Source: Cristatella mucedo (lineage: Eukaryota; Bryozoa; Phylactolaemata; Cristatellidae). Taken from it: a DNA stretch of 64,000 nucleotides. A program made the position numbers and the translations under genes. Shown piece by piece: positions 30,112-45,100 of the stretch. Under the pieces are notes generated by a model. That model was not told where the DNA came from. It searched no databases and saw nothing but the letters and a program-made list of their open reading frames with translations. The stretch covers positions 62,001-126,000 of the forward strand of contig WPIO01000239.1 in the NCBI GenBank assembly GCA_009760855.2. The letters are read 5' to 3'. How positions within the stretch are numbered: the stretch's first letter is position 1; every line of letters starts with the position of its first letter.

Positions 30112-33100
30112 CCTCTATTAGCCGCTCGTCGTCGTCGTCGTCTTTGTTAGACCCGCGACTGGATGGCTGGTTCATGATGTCGAGTCCGTGGCCCAGCGCG
30201 CTGCTCTGCCTCGCCTACGTGTACACCGTCAAGCATCTCGGCCCGCGGCTCATGGAACGCCGCCAGCCGCTCGACGTTCGCCGCTCGATGGTCGTCTACA
30301 ACCTGGCGATGGTCGTCCTGTCCGCGTACACGGCGCTCGAGGTACAGAGTCGATGCAGCGGCCGGTGGCGGCAGTCACGTGGCGGCCGTCGGTTCGTTCC
30401 CACGGTTTCTCTGAGACTACAGCCTTGTCCTCCTCCTCCTCCTTCTCCTCCTCCTCCTCCTCCTCCTCCTCCTCCTCCTCCTCCTCATCCTCTTGCGAGG
30501 ATGAGGCTCGAGGAGGACGAGGAGGAGGACGAGAGAGTGAATGAGGCGTCAGCGGCACGCTATGCTCTCTGCTGTGTCAGCTGTCGGACCAAGATTCAAA
30601 GCCGGCCGCCTATGGCACGCGATTACTTTCGTCGTCTGCTTTCGCTTTCGGAAAGGTGTTGGCTGGGTTACTGCACATGCACCTGGCCTCTGGCACAAGT
30701 GTCCATCGTGACACCTGACCTCTGTCAAAAGGGTCTCTATTCCGAAGTAAACCTGCGTGCGTGCGGTTCGCTTCGTCGCAGCCGCCGGCAACGCACGAGG
30801 TTCGGGCCACCGTTGCAGCTCACGGTCCTGCTCTGCTCTGCTCACGGTGCCGTTGCTGCTGCTGCTGCTGCTGCATCGGCCCGTCGGGTGGCCGCCACCC
30901 CAGCTGCTGCTGCCACGAGCCTCGTTGCCGCCTAGCTCGCTGCAATACTTGCCTTGCTGACTGGCCACTCGGCGAGTGGCCTCGCAGACCTGCGCACTCG
31001 CGCTTGCGCCACTGTGCAATTGTCCGGTTGGTTGCAGTTTCTGCTGGCAGGATGGGCCACCGGTTACAGCTTTGCTTGCCAACCTGTCGACTATTCCAGA
31101 AGCCCCCGGGCGATGCGGGTGAGTGGCACGTGACTTCCGGAAGGCAGCAGAGCTGCCATGCTCTCACAGTCACTCGCGTTTGCCCAAGCGACCTCACACT
31201 TCTTCTTTGGTGCTTTCTGCTTTGCCTTTGAGCTCACGTTTGTACGAATGCAAACAGATTGGATACTGCATCTCAGGAACTTGTTTATGTCTCAGAGCAG
31301 AGGCAGTGTGCGACAGAGAGCACTTGCTGCCGGGCGCATTGTTTGCATATATCTCAGCTTCGATGACCAGCTGTGCGCCTGTATGCGAGCAGAGCTGCTG
31401 TATGTACACTGCATATGTCTGAAATGAGGTCTATCAGTAGAACCTATCGTCCGTATCGGTATGGTACTGGGTCACGTTAAAGATGAACCTTGCCTGGTGT
31501 GTCTGTAACATGTTCGTCATTTTTTTATGCGGCCTTGTGAACCGCTAAATTGCACATACTTAAACTTATGAGAGAGTGAAAATTGCATCAGCACACTCAT
31601 CACGTTACCCCCCTCCCTCGTCTCTTGGTAGCAAAACCGGGCTTACCTGTATAACAGGAGGGGGGTCGGTAGCAGAGTGGAATGACAAAGAGAAAAACCT
31701 GCGTCCGAATCAGCGGTGGAAGGCCTGCTAGTGCAGTGAACTCACTGCATCACGTGAATGCCGAGCACGCACAGTACGTTCAACACGTGACAACCGGGGA
31801 ACAAAACAGTTGGCCGTGTACGATGCACTTCTACATAGACCCACGGAGGCTGTGTGCTCATATCCGGAGTGAGGTGCTTTGATCAGACCACTTCAGCCAT
31901 ACAAAGTCCTCTCTGAGCTAAAGGTACGCCCATATTTGCCGTGAGCCTTTATCAGGTGGGCTTGTGTGCATGGATTGTACTGCGACTGCCAGCACAAGTA
32001 AGTAAGTAGCTGCGCTTCAACAGTGCTACGGTGCTATGTAGCAATCTAGTAGAGCATGGAAAAAGGACAGACTTGCCGTGTACCATTACAGTAAGAGCTC
32101 AAGCATGATCTTCTCATTACACTGTTTGCACACAGCATCATTTACTGGATGATGATTGGCTCGAAGTTTTCACATGAGCCAATCAGCAGGGCGACAACCT
32201 GATGTCATCCTCATGACCTGATGTCTGCAGCCATCACTGGATCACTTAGGGCAAGTGCTGGTGGGGTGCGAAATAGTCGGGACATTAGACAGCCCATGAT
32301 TATAATTGTTAAGGCCTTAGGGTTCTCTATGAATATGTGCCCCCTTATATTATGCTCCGAGCATATATCTATGGAGGATTGATGCCACATGTACGAGGCA
32401 ATTTCTGGGCAGTGCGACAAATCAGATTTCGAGAGGCTTGTGTGCATTGAGCGTCGCAGACACAACCGATACTGTTTGCATAAAGCAATTGTTGGGGCTG
32501 GGGCTCTGGTTTGTGTGTGCTTGCTCACTTCTGTTGCGGTCGTCAAAGCGTTGGTTTGACTATGGTTCTGGCTTGCATGCTGACCGGTTGCCGTTCGTTA
32601 TCGTATCCTCGGATACTCCGTACCCTGAGCTGGCACTTCTGCAATTTTTGCTCGAGTCTGCATTGCTCCCAAATCATGCACGGCGATAATGGTTATGGAC
32701 TTTGCTCGAGATTGTGCTTCGAGTAAGGTGACCTCGGCCTCCACAGCTACACAGTAATGAAAAACTAACATCGCGCTTGAATAGTTGGATGAAAAAGACA
32801 AAGTGCTTGAATAGTTGGATAAAAAAGACAAAGTGCTTGCTGCACCCTGCCTTTGTGAGCCGGTGCTGCGCATTCATCCAATGAGTCGGTGGCTTTTCAC
32901 TCCGGCTTTCACCGCACGGACGGCCACGCCCACGATTGCCAAAGATTGCTGCCCACACTCGTTCAGCCGGCTGAAATCTGTACCTGCTGTCTCTGCTTCT
33001 CGAGATGGGGCAAGGACCTGGGTACCGATCATGGGGCCTCCTTTGCTATGTGTCAAACAGAAGCACGTTGTTGTCGGTTTTCTCTGCCGGTCGTTTTTGG

Positions 33101-36100
33101 ATAAGCCCTGTCAGGACAGGCTGCTGTTTTCTCTGCTCTCGCTCCCTGCCGGTATATGCATGAGGCTGTTCGATCAGCCAGCCTCTAATTTATTTTGCTT
33201 TTACCTAGTAGCTCGCCGGCGACCGGACCGGCAGATTTAGCAAAAGCTCTAGCCTGCCCAGTGCACTGTCACGTTCACACCGATCGGTTATTCTATCCCT
33301 TAAGGTCGCCGGAAATGCGATGTGATGCCGTGCCCGGTGGCCAGTCAGTATGCCACCTGCCTCTTGGCATCCGGGTGTGGGGAAGAGGGTGTGCACTCAC
33401 TCCTTGGCCGTCACCCGTGTGTCGTTCTGTCCATTCGCCACCACACTGCTGTTCGTGCCAAAACATTGGTATCCTTTGTGTGTGAAGGTTTTCTTGCTCT
33501 GTGTGCACTAGATTGTATGATCGATTGGGTTATCGATCTCCTTTTCATGGTAGTTTCGTGCTATGTGCTAACTGGTAGTGACCTTCGAGAGAGCTGACGG
33601 CTGCACAGCGAGACAGCTTGTTCAGGCTGCTGTGCAAAGAGAGATTAGCCGTCGGCTCAGCTCTTCAGAAAAAGAAAGGATAGGAGTGATCACTATCTCC
33701 GCGGCAGCAGTAAGGATAGCTGCCCTAGCCTCTGTGCCACTAAAGCAAGCACCCAGTGCCCGTAATAGTCGATTCGTAGTCGTCATCAGATTGATGTCTC
33801 AGATTGCATTAGCAAGCTGCTGCTGCTGCAGTAGCTGCAGCTGCTCTTGCTGACACTGCAGCTGCCAAGGTGATGTGTGCTGCAATGGCAGCAGCCTCTA
33901 GCCAAGCATTGGGACATCATTGCGCGGCAGCTATCACGAGTGTAGGCTAGTAAAGGCTCATCAGTTTGGCTACATGATCTCGCTCGGAAGTTCCCCTGCT
34001 CGGCTGCTTAATGCAATTCCCGGGAGATACGATGCGCATAATGTCTTGCCACGCACGGCCTCCGTCGGACGACTGTCTATGCAGACACAGAGAGCATGCT
34101 TACAGAGGTAATACCAGTTGAAATCTGGAGACAGCATACTCCCGTGAGTTGACATGTTTCGAGCGAACCCATTTATTTTATTTCTCAATGGCAACCGGCA
34201 CTGGGAGAAAACTTACAAATGAGCAGCTGCAGCCACTGTACATGTTTCAAGGAGCAAGTTCGATGGCGGCCAGCCACCACTGGTGATGATAGAAGCAGTG
34301 GTAGGAAATAATTCTGAGGAAAGCATTCTTGGTTTAGGCAGCTATCGTGCACACGGAAACGAAATTATGTATTCGACAAATACAGCGGCCTGGTGAGAGG
34401 CCTTTTGTAATATAATATAATGTAATATCTAGTTATTTTCTATAGTGCTCCTAGAGAACTTAATCTCTATTCAGACGCTTCATATTTGCCACAGGGCTGG
34501 AGCCCACGACCTTGGCCATTAAATGTATTCACCTTGACCTTAATCCTCAAAGGCAACCTCCTTAGCCACTGGGCCAAATCAGGGGGCAGGCAAGCCCTGG
34601 CTGAAGCCTTTAGTGTCGGGGCTGCTTGACGTCGTGATGATTTGCTTGGATGCAGACTGCTGGCTTGTGCTGTGTCTGCTGCAACAGATGGTGGCTTATT
34701 GCATCATCAGCTTGATGCTGGAGCAGCTACATAGCGATTTGGCGATCCTTTTCAGATGGTGACAGCATGTTATGTCTTCTACTTGTCAAAGTTCATTGAG
34801 CTAGTTGATACGGTAAGTCAGTCGTGCGCAAGTGTGGAAGGAGAGACTTTCTCACAATCCTATGCTGCTTTGGCTAACTTGAGACCACGGTTTGGACTAT
34901 CTGTGTAATGGAAAGCTGGCCCCTGCAGATGGTTGGTCCTAGCTAGCCTGCAGGGGCTTCGAGTCTTACCAGCTGCACTTTTGCTCTGTTTTCTTGTTGA
35001 TTGTATGCATTAGTAATTATGCACTGCTGACATTTCACTATTGGTTATAAAAACTAAGCTTGGTGATACACCTACATTTACACAAGTGTATACACTCAGG
35101 CGGAAAAAATCGAGGTATGGCTGCCACTACTGTGGCTGTAAAATCGTTCGGGTATAATGTATCTCCGTCTGTAACTCCAGGAAGCCATAAAGACTATGGG
35201 GTGTTACACAGGAGAATTTTGTATAGCGCACTCACAGCCTAAGCTTTCGGTACGCATTCGGTAGCCAACAGACTTCATCTCACACAACAAAGAGAAACTG
35301 GGAAGCAAAGCAGAGTCAGGAGAGCAGCTGCGATAGTGAGTAGCATGGAAGTAGCTGCTCAGGACCGCTGAAAAGGATGAGCCATAGTCGGCAGCAGGAG
35401 AGTAGTTGTCGTTTCGTAAGAATTTTGGAAGCGAGTTCCACAATCTAGGACCTGCAGAGCTAAAGCTTCTGTCGCCAACGGTCTTTAAGCAGAGGAATGG
35501 AAAAGCTAATTTATTGGGTAATACGAAGATGGTCTGAGAACCGATGCATATTATAGTTATGCTAATCATATGAAGGTATTCATTGACAGCCCAAAAACAA
35601 ACAGATATGCTGCTGGTGTATTCTCGTTTAGCACGACGTCGTCCCACCACGATTCTTTATGACCTCCCTTGTCTGGCCAGGCTTGAAGGCCGAGGGCCTC
35701 TGCATAGCCTCTTCTGCTGGAGCACATTCCACTGAACCGGAGTTTTACTGGAAAGGGTGGTTTCTAGTGTAGGCAAAACACTTCACCTCAGCAGCCTGTC
35801 GATAACACTTTATAGTCGTTCTATGGGGTTCAAATCAGTCGACTGGCTGCTGCATCTGCACCAAGCAAGTATTCGTCCAAAGTACTTCACAGGCCAGGCA
35901 CTGTGCATAGTGGTCATCTTGTTGCCAAATGTAACGACCCCATGCAGAGTATTTGAGCTTTAAAAATCCATATTACTTGACCAACAACAGCTGAGTATAA
36001 TACTTTGGAGTAGAGAAAGGAGGTCGGATAGGCCGGCTGGTACAAGCTAGTGAACCGGCCTCCTTTGCCAGAGACAAGGACTGTGAAGTCGATGCTTGCT

Positions 36101-39100
36101 ATGGAGCCAGTTAAGTTCGGACAGAAATGCTGTGGTGATGTAGCAGCTATGTTGTTTTAACACAGGCCAAATAAGCTGCTGAGTTTTGCACCAGTTGCAG
36201 ACGACTTGGACCACAGGCCGGGAATCCTGGATGAAGGGAATGGTAGTAATCTAGACCCAGTGTCACAGAAGCATGAATTTTCTGGCTGTCATACGCGCTT
36301 CTAAGCACATCCGTGGATGTTGGCAATGTTCCCTAGCGAAAAGTAGTCCGATTTGACAGCTGAAGCAGTGTGCTGATCCAATGAAAATCATTTTACAACA
36401 TTATACCCAGATACCGACATATATCACGTGAGTGATGCTAAATGAACCAATCTTAAGGGTGAGGTCTTTCAATTTTAGGGTGGCTTTAGGCTAGCCCATA
36501 GCTATTAGGTTGATCATATCATCGGCAAGCTTCGGGAAGTAAGTGGCCATCCAAGGGTAACTGCCGTCGATGCAGGCTGCAAGGGAATTAAGTGACTCGG
36601 ATGTCGAACGAGTCTTCGAATGGTCGAGGGATTGGTAGAGCTGAGTGGCATGAGCATAGGAAGGAAAGCCAAGATTGTGATTGGTAATGACATTGGCCAG
36701 AAAAAATATAATATTAATATAGACGTGATCAAATGTAGATAAGTATAAATAGTGAAAAGAGGGTGACCGAGACCGAATCCTGAGATCCCCTATACTTCAA
36801 GGCCTCACTGAATGACTAATGGCCATTGGTAGGTCTACACCCTGACATACAGTGGGGTAGGACCTCACTCAGTTAAGCATTGTGCTAGTGATTCACGGAC
36901 GAGCTTAGAGGCATTCCTGCTGTGCTGGATTTGGTGGTCAATTGTGTCAAATGCTGTTGGGAGGTCTAGGAGAACGAGTAGCCTCTATGGGGATCTACAT
37001 TTTTTTTTAGAAGGTCCTACGGTTATCTACATTTTTTTTAGAACGTCATGATATAGCATTTTTTGTGGAATGGTTAGCTCTGAATTCAGATTGGAACGCT
37101 CAAGCAAGATCTGAAGAACTGATGCCATCGTTTATCTATTGGGCCACCACTCGTTCAAGGTTCTTGGATAACAATGACAGACGAGAGGGTGGATGAAATT
37201 GTTCAAGTTCCTATGATCTAGGATAGGCTTTTAAGGAAAGTTCTGATGGCAGCAGCTGTTTTAAGATGGACAGGATGTCACGTGAGCTAATGAAACATTA
37301 CAACAATTCGGACCGAAGTCTAAGGCAGAGACACTACATCCAAGTTGGTCCATGCATTTGTGTCATCCCGTTGCAACGTCTGTAATTCGCTGCTTGCAGG
37401 TCTTCCGGCCTATGCACAGTTGATGCACAGTTCTGCAGACAGGCATGTCTACCGTGAGCTTTGCAATTGCCACACTACACCACTTCTCGCCGACCTGCTC
37501 TGGCTTCCGATCAAGCAGCGCAACGACTTCGAGGTCTTGTCACTCACTACTTTTAGGTCTTGTCATTCTCTAGCTTTTGCCTACCTATCAAAAGTACTCC
37601 CTCCCACCAGGATACCGCCATCGTACCTCTTGCTCGTCGGATTCAAATAGTTTAGCTATGCCTTGAACCGACTTCAAATCCTTTTGAGACCACTCCTTTA
37701 GTTCGTATGCTTCACTTTGCAGCAAATGTGAGCACCCAGAAAGAGATTGAGTTCTCTGAGGGCGCTTTAGTGCATTATTATTATCATTATCAAGTGCATT
37801 ATTATGCTCCCAAAGCCTTGAACTCACTCCCGACTGACGTCATGACATCCCTTGACTAGATGACATTTTTAAAAGAAGCTAACAGTCCACCTGTTCCTCA
37901 CAACATTTGCTGGGTTCTTGTGATTCATCCTTTGTGTGCTTATGCATGCTGACACCGCTGACACATGTTCACACTAACCATACTAGGGATATTGACACTG
38001 TACTTGTTACCTACCACCAACCATATGGTAATGCTTCCCGGATAGCATATGTATTATTATCGTTTATATTACTATTACTATTATATTTACAATGTATGTT
38101 ATGGTGGGAAGCAGAAGGTCTGTGAACCTCCAAAGGACAATTGTTCGGTCTGGGTACAAGAGGACTTGCAGTCTTCTTTTTTTTAGCCTGCATGACAAAT
38201 TTAGCACCAAGCTAAATAAAGACAGGCGTTAAGGCGGTGGGAGAAGATGAGAATGGCAATGTGGGGTTGCAGTCCGGCAGGGAGGGCATGGAGCGGATGG
38301 AGTACTTATCTGTATCTAATGGTAAGAATTTAGAGAGCCGCTCTCTGATACGTCACCATTGGGATCACTGGGCATTTTGCTGGTTTGTTAGCTTTGAAGG
38401 AAAGGATCAATACTGAAAATTATTGCTTTTTGATTGTTGATTTATGATTCCACTACTTCTCTTTCAAATTTGGTCTTAACCTTAACTAAAATGCATCGAT
38501 GCGACCTTTTGTAGCCCTCGAACGATAAGCGTTGTGCAGTGTCTCGACTTTTTGACGGCTTTCTCTAACCGAAGTTGTCTTTATTATTTCTCTCGAGCCT
38601 TGCTTTCTTTATTAGTGTCGTAAGCCAAGGGGTGTAGCAGCGAGTCGGATCTGCCGTTTAGTCAGAGGTATAGTGCTCCATAAATGAGGGAAGGCCAAGG
38701 GTCAATGACCGTCAAGCAGAAGAGCAGAGAGAGGGCTCAACTGTGCTTCTGGCAGCATCTCAACGTCAAGAGACTTTAGGTGTCTCGGCTCACATATAAT
38801 TTTGGACGCTGCAACAGAAACACGTTCCAAGGTGAATGATATCCGCACTTGGTCAGATGTACAGAAAGGAGTGACGATTCGGGTCGATGGGGTACATTCG
38901 CGGAGAATGTGTTTGTCACGGATGCAGCCTTTTATATTTTTATGGCTTGAATGTGAGCACGAAGGCAAATGGACTCGGGTAGCGAAAGCTCATGTTGGAA
39001 CACCTCTGATCAGATGGACTCTCGAAATAAATATTGAAATCACCCGGAATGAGAATGAGGTCTATGCCCAGAGCAAAAAGTCTGAGATGATGCTGGCATC

Positions 39101-42100
39101 GCTGCTTGGTGGACCGTAAATCACTACCGCCATCGGTAACTGACCACACTAGCTCGACAGTGAAACACAGAAAGAGATCCTGAAAGCAACGGCTATCGCC
39201 ACCAGTTCTCATCGATATCTGAGCGCACTGCTTCTACCAGCATATTGGCCTTGTGTTTTGAAAATTTCCAAGTACACTTGCACATGACGCATGTACTAGT
39301 TCAGGCGAGCTCGTGGCTGACATCTTGGATTGATTTCGAGCAAGCCCGCATGGCAGTCGGCTCTTCTAGGCCTGCTCAAGCCTCGAGGGGGGTGTTGGCA
39401 GCTGGCTCTGGCTTTGGCCTTTGGTGCCTGTTGCTAATCCGCAGTGACTGCACTGCAGCCTGCGATGCTGCCTAAACGTGAGCAGTGCCTGGTCGAGAAT
39501 CTCGTCCAGACACTCTCGTCACAGGCGCTCGTCAAACCTCTCTGAGAGGTCAGTCTCACCAAGGTCTCTTGGTAAGTCTGACCTCTCAGAGGTCATGTCC
39601 GCTTGTTCTTGAGGAGCCTTCTCCATACATTGAGGAGTTGTACTGCACCCACCTCGGACCCTGCGGCCCTATTTTACAGCATGGAGCGATAGCAGCACCT
39701 CGACGAGACGACCGGCGGTGCCAAGTATTTAGCTATACTTGCATGTTTTTTTTCATCCTTTGGTTATGTTGGGTCCACCCTTGACTGTCCTTCCGAAAGG
39801 GGTCACGGTAGCTCTCTAGGGATCGTGCAGCCGAAGGAAAAGAGGTCCAAATGAGTGCCGTCCTTCTTTCGATCAGAAATCTCTCGACCATGTTCAGAGT
39901 GTCCGCAGCCGAGTGATGGCTTGGGATGTAACGTGTAAACCTGGAAGTCTTGCAGATCATTAAAGTGTTCCGTGGCGTGGGTAAATGCCTTGACAAAATA
40001 ACGTATAGTTTGCCAACCGCAAGCGGTGATGGTAGCCGTTAAGTCTCTTCTGCTGACTCTCACCTCTGCTGCTATACAGATGAGGCTGTGAAATCAGCTA
40101 ATAATAATGATAGTATTCTGAGAGATGTTGAATTTGAGAGCCAACACTTGAGCTGTAGATAATAATAATAATTATACTTGTGTATAGCGCCCTCATAGAA
40201 CTGAATCTCTTTCTAGGTACTTTACTAGATATAAATGAGCCTCCGGTGTCATCATGTTACATTAGAACCGTGGAAATCAGAAGCCATTCTTGGGGGTGCA
40301 AGTCTAAAGTGATTGTAGAGGTGCTCCCCCAAAAATGGAATCGCGCAAGTGTAGATCGGTTAAGCAACCTTTACCGATCGAGGCTGTTTTAGCTTAGTCC
40401 TCGGAATCCTATAAAATCTGAACACTTTATTTCAATAAGCAAGTCGTGTTATTACCGAAGCAGCCCCCTATCAATGAAAAATAGGACAGCCTTTTTTAAG
40501 GGCATTCCAACATGGTCAGCACTATCCTATTTCGCCTGAAAAATCTCTTAATGTTTTATCTTGAGCTCTCCCTGCTGATGCAAAATGGCACCGAAACACT
40601 GCTACTTTGTATTCGAGGTCACACACGGTCACTCCAGAGCCCACGCCAGGGTGCCACCAAGTCAACTCTTAGCTACCTAATTAAACATCGTTTTGCAATT
40701 GTATCTTACAGTGGTTAGCACACTTGGTATTTTATTACATAGGTACCCTGCCTGCTAATATTAGCCATCACAGAGACCACTAACCTATGGCCAAACGCAG
40801 AGGCCAATCGCCGAGCTGGAAGCCGTGGGCTTTTTGTAAATGTAAACTTACGGCCACAGTGCACTTGAGTGCAAGCATGCCGGTAGTGGAGTAGAAAACC
40901 GTTTTCCGGTGACTGTGTTTACTTTACCATCTTTTTAGATGAATTAAAAGGGATTTCTTGCAGTTGTAATCGATGTCCTGCGCTAAAAACCTTTTCGCAT
41001 GGAATCTTGGCAGTCAGAAACCCGTTAGTTTTCAATTGAGAGTGCTGTATCTTCATGTACTGGGGCGGTACCTCAGACTTCGGCTATTAGCTGCATGCAC
41101 ATGCAGTGTCGCTCTGGAATTGTCTATTAAAGCATACTGTTGCCAAATTGATAGGCACCAAGGGTTTGCATTGCAATTTTTCAATAGCTTCTCACCGTGG
41201 TTTGCATTTGACACATATTCTCCTGCCTACAAACCACTGGTAGGTTTAGCGGTGCGTGTGAGGTCGTTCGTGAGCTAACGTGCGTATGCATGGGCGCGTT
41301 CGAGTGTCCGACACGTGAGTCCGACTGATTTTCTTTCTTGTCTGTGTATGCCCATCTGTGGGAGGTTGGTCTTGGACGCATGCCCGTACATATGTGATCG
41401 CACACGGTGCAGGCTTGTGTGGCATTAATACAGTTCATCTCTCTGATTAGGTGTTGTACTTGTCGTGTAGGTTTCGGCACATATCCGGCGGCAGTGTCTT
41501 AAAACGGCTCGCACGGTGCATCCCTCGTCGGCCCGAGCGTTTGCATGGTAGCTGTCTCCTTGCCCACGTGTACCGATACCCGAAGAAATGGGATCATTCT
41601 GACTTCGAGTTTGTTTACGGTCCGAGTTGTAGTCTCATCGTGGCCTCCGTTTCCCAATCGAATGCTAAAGTGCTACTACATAGAAGTGGTCGAGTACCAG
41701 CTCCTGCTGTGTGCTGTGATAATTTCCACGTGGTGCACCCCTGTCTTCGGCATTCAGCTGTCGTCCGCTTGAACCAGTAATAAAATAATAAATAAAAACT
41801 AGCTGATTTAACAGCCTCCTTTTGTATAGCGACAGAAGAGCCTTTACGGCTATCACCACCGCTTGCAGTGGCGATGAAGGATCGCCCACCGAAGGATTCG
41901 AACCCACGACCTCGGGGCCGAGGTCGTGAAAAGCAACCGCCTTACCTAGTGTGCCATTGCTGCTCACCAGTCGCATCAGCTGCAGACCAGAGTGAATGCA
42001 CCGGTCTTAGCTTCTACTCACGACCCATCCTCGCCGCCATCAAAAGACCGCTGAGTAGCAGTCAGGCTCAAGCAGTGAAATGCAATTGATTAGTCAACGT

Positions 42101-45100
42101 ATTACTAATTAATTTGAAATTGTAATATGATTAATTGATAGATAATCGGGTGCTAAATAGACCTACCTGGTCTCGGCGGTTTTACTCGGCCAAAGGTTGG
42201 CATATTTGCAAATGCCAGTGTTACTAAAATGTCTGAAAAGTCTTTTTGCATGCATGGACGTTGCCGAGTATGCACCCATAAAGCTGCTGAGGCTATGGTC
42301 ACGAAAGCAGGTGGCTGCTTCCTTCACACTCATTGCATTTCACGTGCTGCGTCCGTGGATAGAGGACACGGGTGCACTCTTTAACGTGAATTCCTACGTC
42401 GGTTTATCGTCCCAATTCTAATTCGTACGGATGACACGCTCAGTGATGCTACTTGCGAAATGTCACAGTGTGACAGCCACTGCTGCACAGAGAAGCTTCA
42501 AGTGGAGGCTTTAAGCCCAGGCCGGACGACCCGGCGACCTCACGACCCAGCGACCAGCTGATCGGCCGCTTGTTACTGCTAAAGGCTCCCAGTTGAGCTG
42601 AGCTCAGCAGCTGCCAAGCCGGCAGCTCACTTCGTGCGAAACTGATGACTTCGAATGCTAACACGAACGTTCTGCCTTTGCATGCTAGTTGAAAACTAGC
42701 TGCCATGTTGCAACTGGATGAAAGGTACCACTCTATGAAGTTAATGAGCTGAATTATCTATTAAAAAGAAATTTGTATTATATGGTTTAGCCGAAAATTG
42801 CAAGATAACCTGCCAAGACTACTCTAGCACTGGAGGCAGCCTATGGGTGCCTGGTGCTCGGATTCATTCGGGTTGAAGTATCCCTCCCGGAATCGCCGCT
42901 GTCTTAGCAACTTGAGAAGGACCTAGTGGCTAATAAGGGTATCGGTTGTGGCAGCTAGCGCTGTAGACCTTTCATCAGTCCCATGAGAGACTTCAAAGCA
43001 ACTTTGGAAGTTATATCACAAGAGCGAGTAACGTTTTGAGCCGTCTACATGTTACACGCTGATCCAAGATCAGTGACTCCGCACGTGCCGATAGCATTTT
43101 TTGACCCAGCCACCAATTCGAGACGGCCATCTATTAACACAGCAACTGCGACTGACGGGAGACCTAGCACGATGTGTGGGTAAGCATTTTTTCTACTGCA
43201 AGTTTCTTTGACTGTCTGCCATTCCATCGCGAACAGCACAGAGCCGAGATGTGGCTCAGATGTGTCATAGGTAGTCGTCTGGCAATCACATGATTTCGTT
43301 GTAGCCAGCTCCTCTTAACTAACTTAACAGGCCCGGCAGAAAAGTTGGTCGTTCGGGCATGCCTCTTTGCCAGCAGCAGCGAGCTGCTGAACCATCGGCT
43401 GGAATCACTATGAGATAGACCTCTTTCAGCCCTATTGAATTTATGAGTGCATGACGATATTGATGTGACCGCGGATCAAGGCCCCCAATATGGACGTACA
43501 GCCCAAATATTGGAGACGAGATCCCTCATCATCCTGGGGCATGCGACTGAAACATGTGCTTCTGCTCTGAACGTCGCTCTGCAGGCGCACCGAAGTCGTC
43601 CTATCGATTGTGGCCACGAGCAGGGCTGCATGGCTGTGTTCAGCACGGGCGGCGGTGTGATACACAGTCTGCAGGCATACGATCGAGCTGGCGTACTGAC
43701 GAAGCAGCTCGTGTTAAAAATTTCCATTTTCGATAGTTGCGACGAACGAAAATAGATTTATCTCCAACCTTTTTTTATATTCACCAGCACCATCAATTTG
43801 GTGATTAGCTCATTTGAACGCTCCAGTCTAGATGAGTCATGGTTTAAATCCGTAGGCAGAGGGCTCGCCCTGGCGATGACGGCTTAATGACAGAATCCTC
43901 GATTCAAATTCGCATTAATCTTGCCTCTGTTGGGTGGGAATCCTGCTCTCGTCGTGCATGAGCTATCACTGGCATTGCAAAAGGAAGACCAGGATACACC
44001 GAATGCACTGGGCTCTTGGTCGAGCTCCATTGTCCAGGCACTGAAAACGAGATTTGCGAAATTGGCTATCCCTGACCGGCTGTTCAAGGTCGAAGACTTT
44101 TTACGGCATTCACAAGATCGATTCGCCAGACATGAGGGCTATCTACGTACGACTTCGTAGGGCTTCATCTAGACGAGTGCATGAAGACGAATGATCGTGT
44201 GTTCTTTGTCGAAATCTGCAATCGACAATAACCTATTAATTTTCACTCAGATTCCTTTTCAGCGCCGAGTCGGTGGAAATGACCGGCCTGGCTGCCCGGA
44301 TAGCGCTTCGGAATCAGTTCGCTGCCGCCTTTGATGCTCGTGAAACTCGCCGGCAGCCTCTATGCCATCGACTTTCTTGGCGAGGCAGCTAATCTCATTG
44401 AAGCTGCAGCAGCTTATCTTGCGCATAGACGGATGAGAAACTGAAGAATGCCATCACGTTGCTGCAACTCTGCATTCTGCTGGTGCAGTCCAGACGAGCA
44501 GCGGCCGGCTACTACCTTGTCTACGAGGATGGTCGCCGATTACCACGATGACATTTCCTAGCTGCGACCTACACCAACAACGAAATGTTGACGTCCTGCT
44601 TCCAGTCGATAGGCAACGGCCGAGTCAGTATCGAGTTAATTGACTCCAGAATTTTTCGCTCTTTCGCCTCACCCTGCACGGGAAAATCCTGGCTCTGCCC
44701 CTCCCTCATTCAATCCATTCACGTTTATGCCGACAGCTCAGACCAGCTGTACTTGCCAATCGGAGTCGAACGTACGTTAAATTTGCATAGGACTCTGATA
44801 TAATCTACAGCACCTCGCCGTGCATGGAACTCTGCCGGAGTGCAGTGGGGCCACTGTTCTGGCCTGCTACTGGGAGCCAGATGGCTAGAGTGCCAGAGAA
44901 GTAGAGAATCACACTGTCAGAGAGGAGTAGTATCGGAGAGACTAGCCGCTAGAGAGCCGGATTGCTGCAGTGCCGTAAGGTTAGGTAGTCAGAGTGCCGG
45001 AGTGCCAAAATGCATGGGAATTTGCACAGTTCGGTGTCGGCAATGAATTAAGCTAGCATGTGCTGCCCAGCCTACCAGATGGCAGTTGTAAGACTGGAGC

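Noticed and set aside
29857-30935. Long frames with poly-Leu, poly-Cys and poly-Ser
   Set aside because: Produced by the CTG and CCT microsatellites; only the 30151-30341 part is a true exon, supported by splice sites and ELOVL similarity.
43920-44560. Possible gag-like coding remains
   Set aside because: Only short frames with ordinary composition; no zinc knuckle, protease or capsid motif seen.
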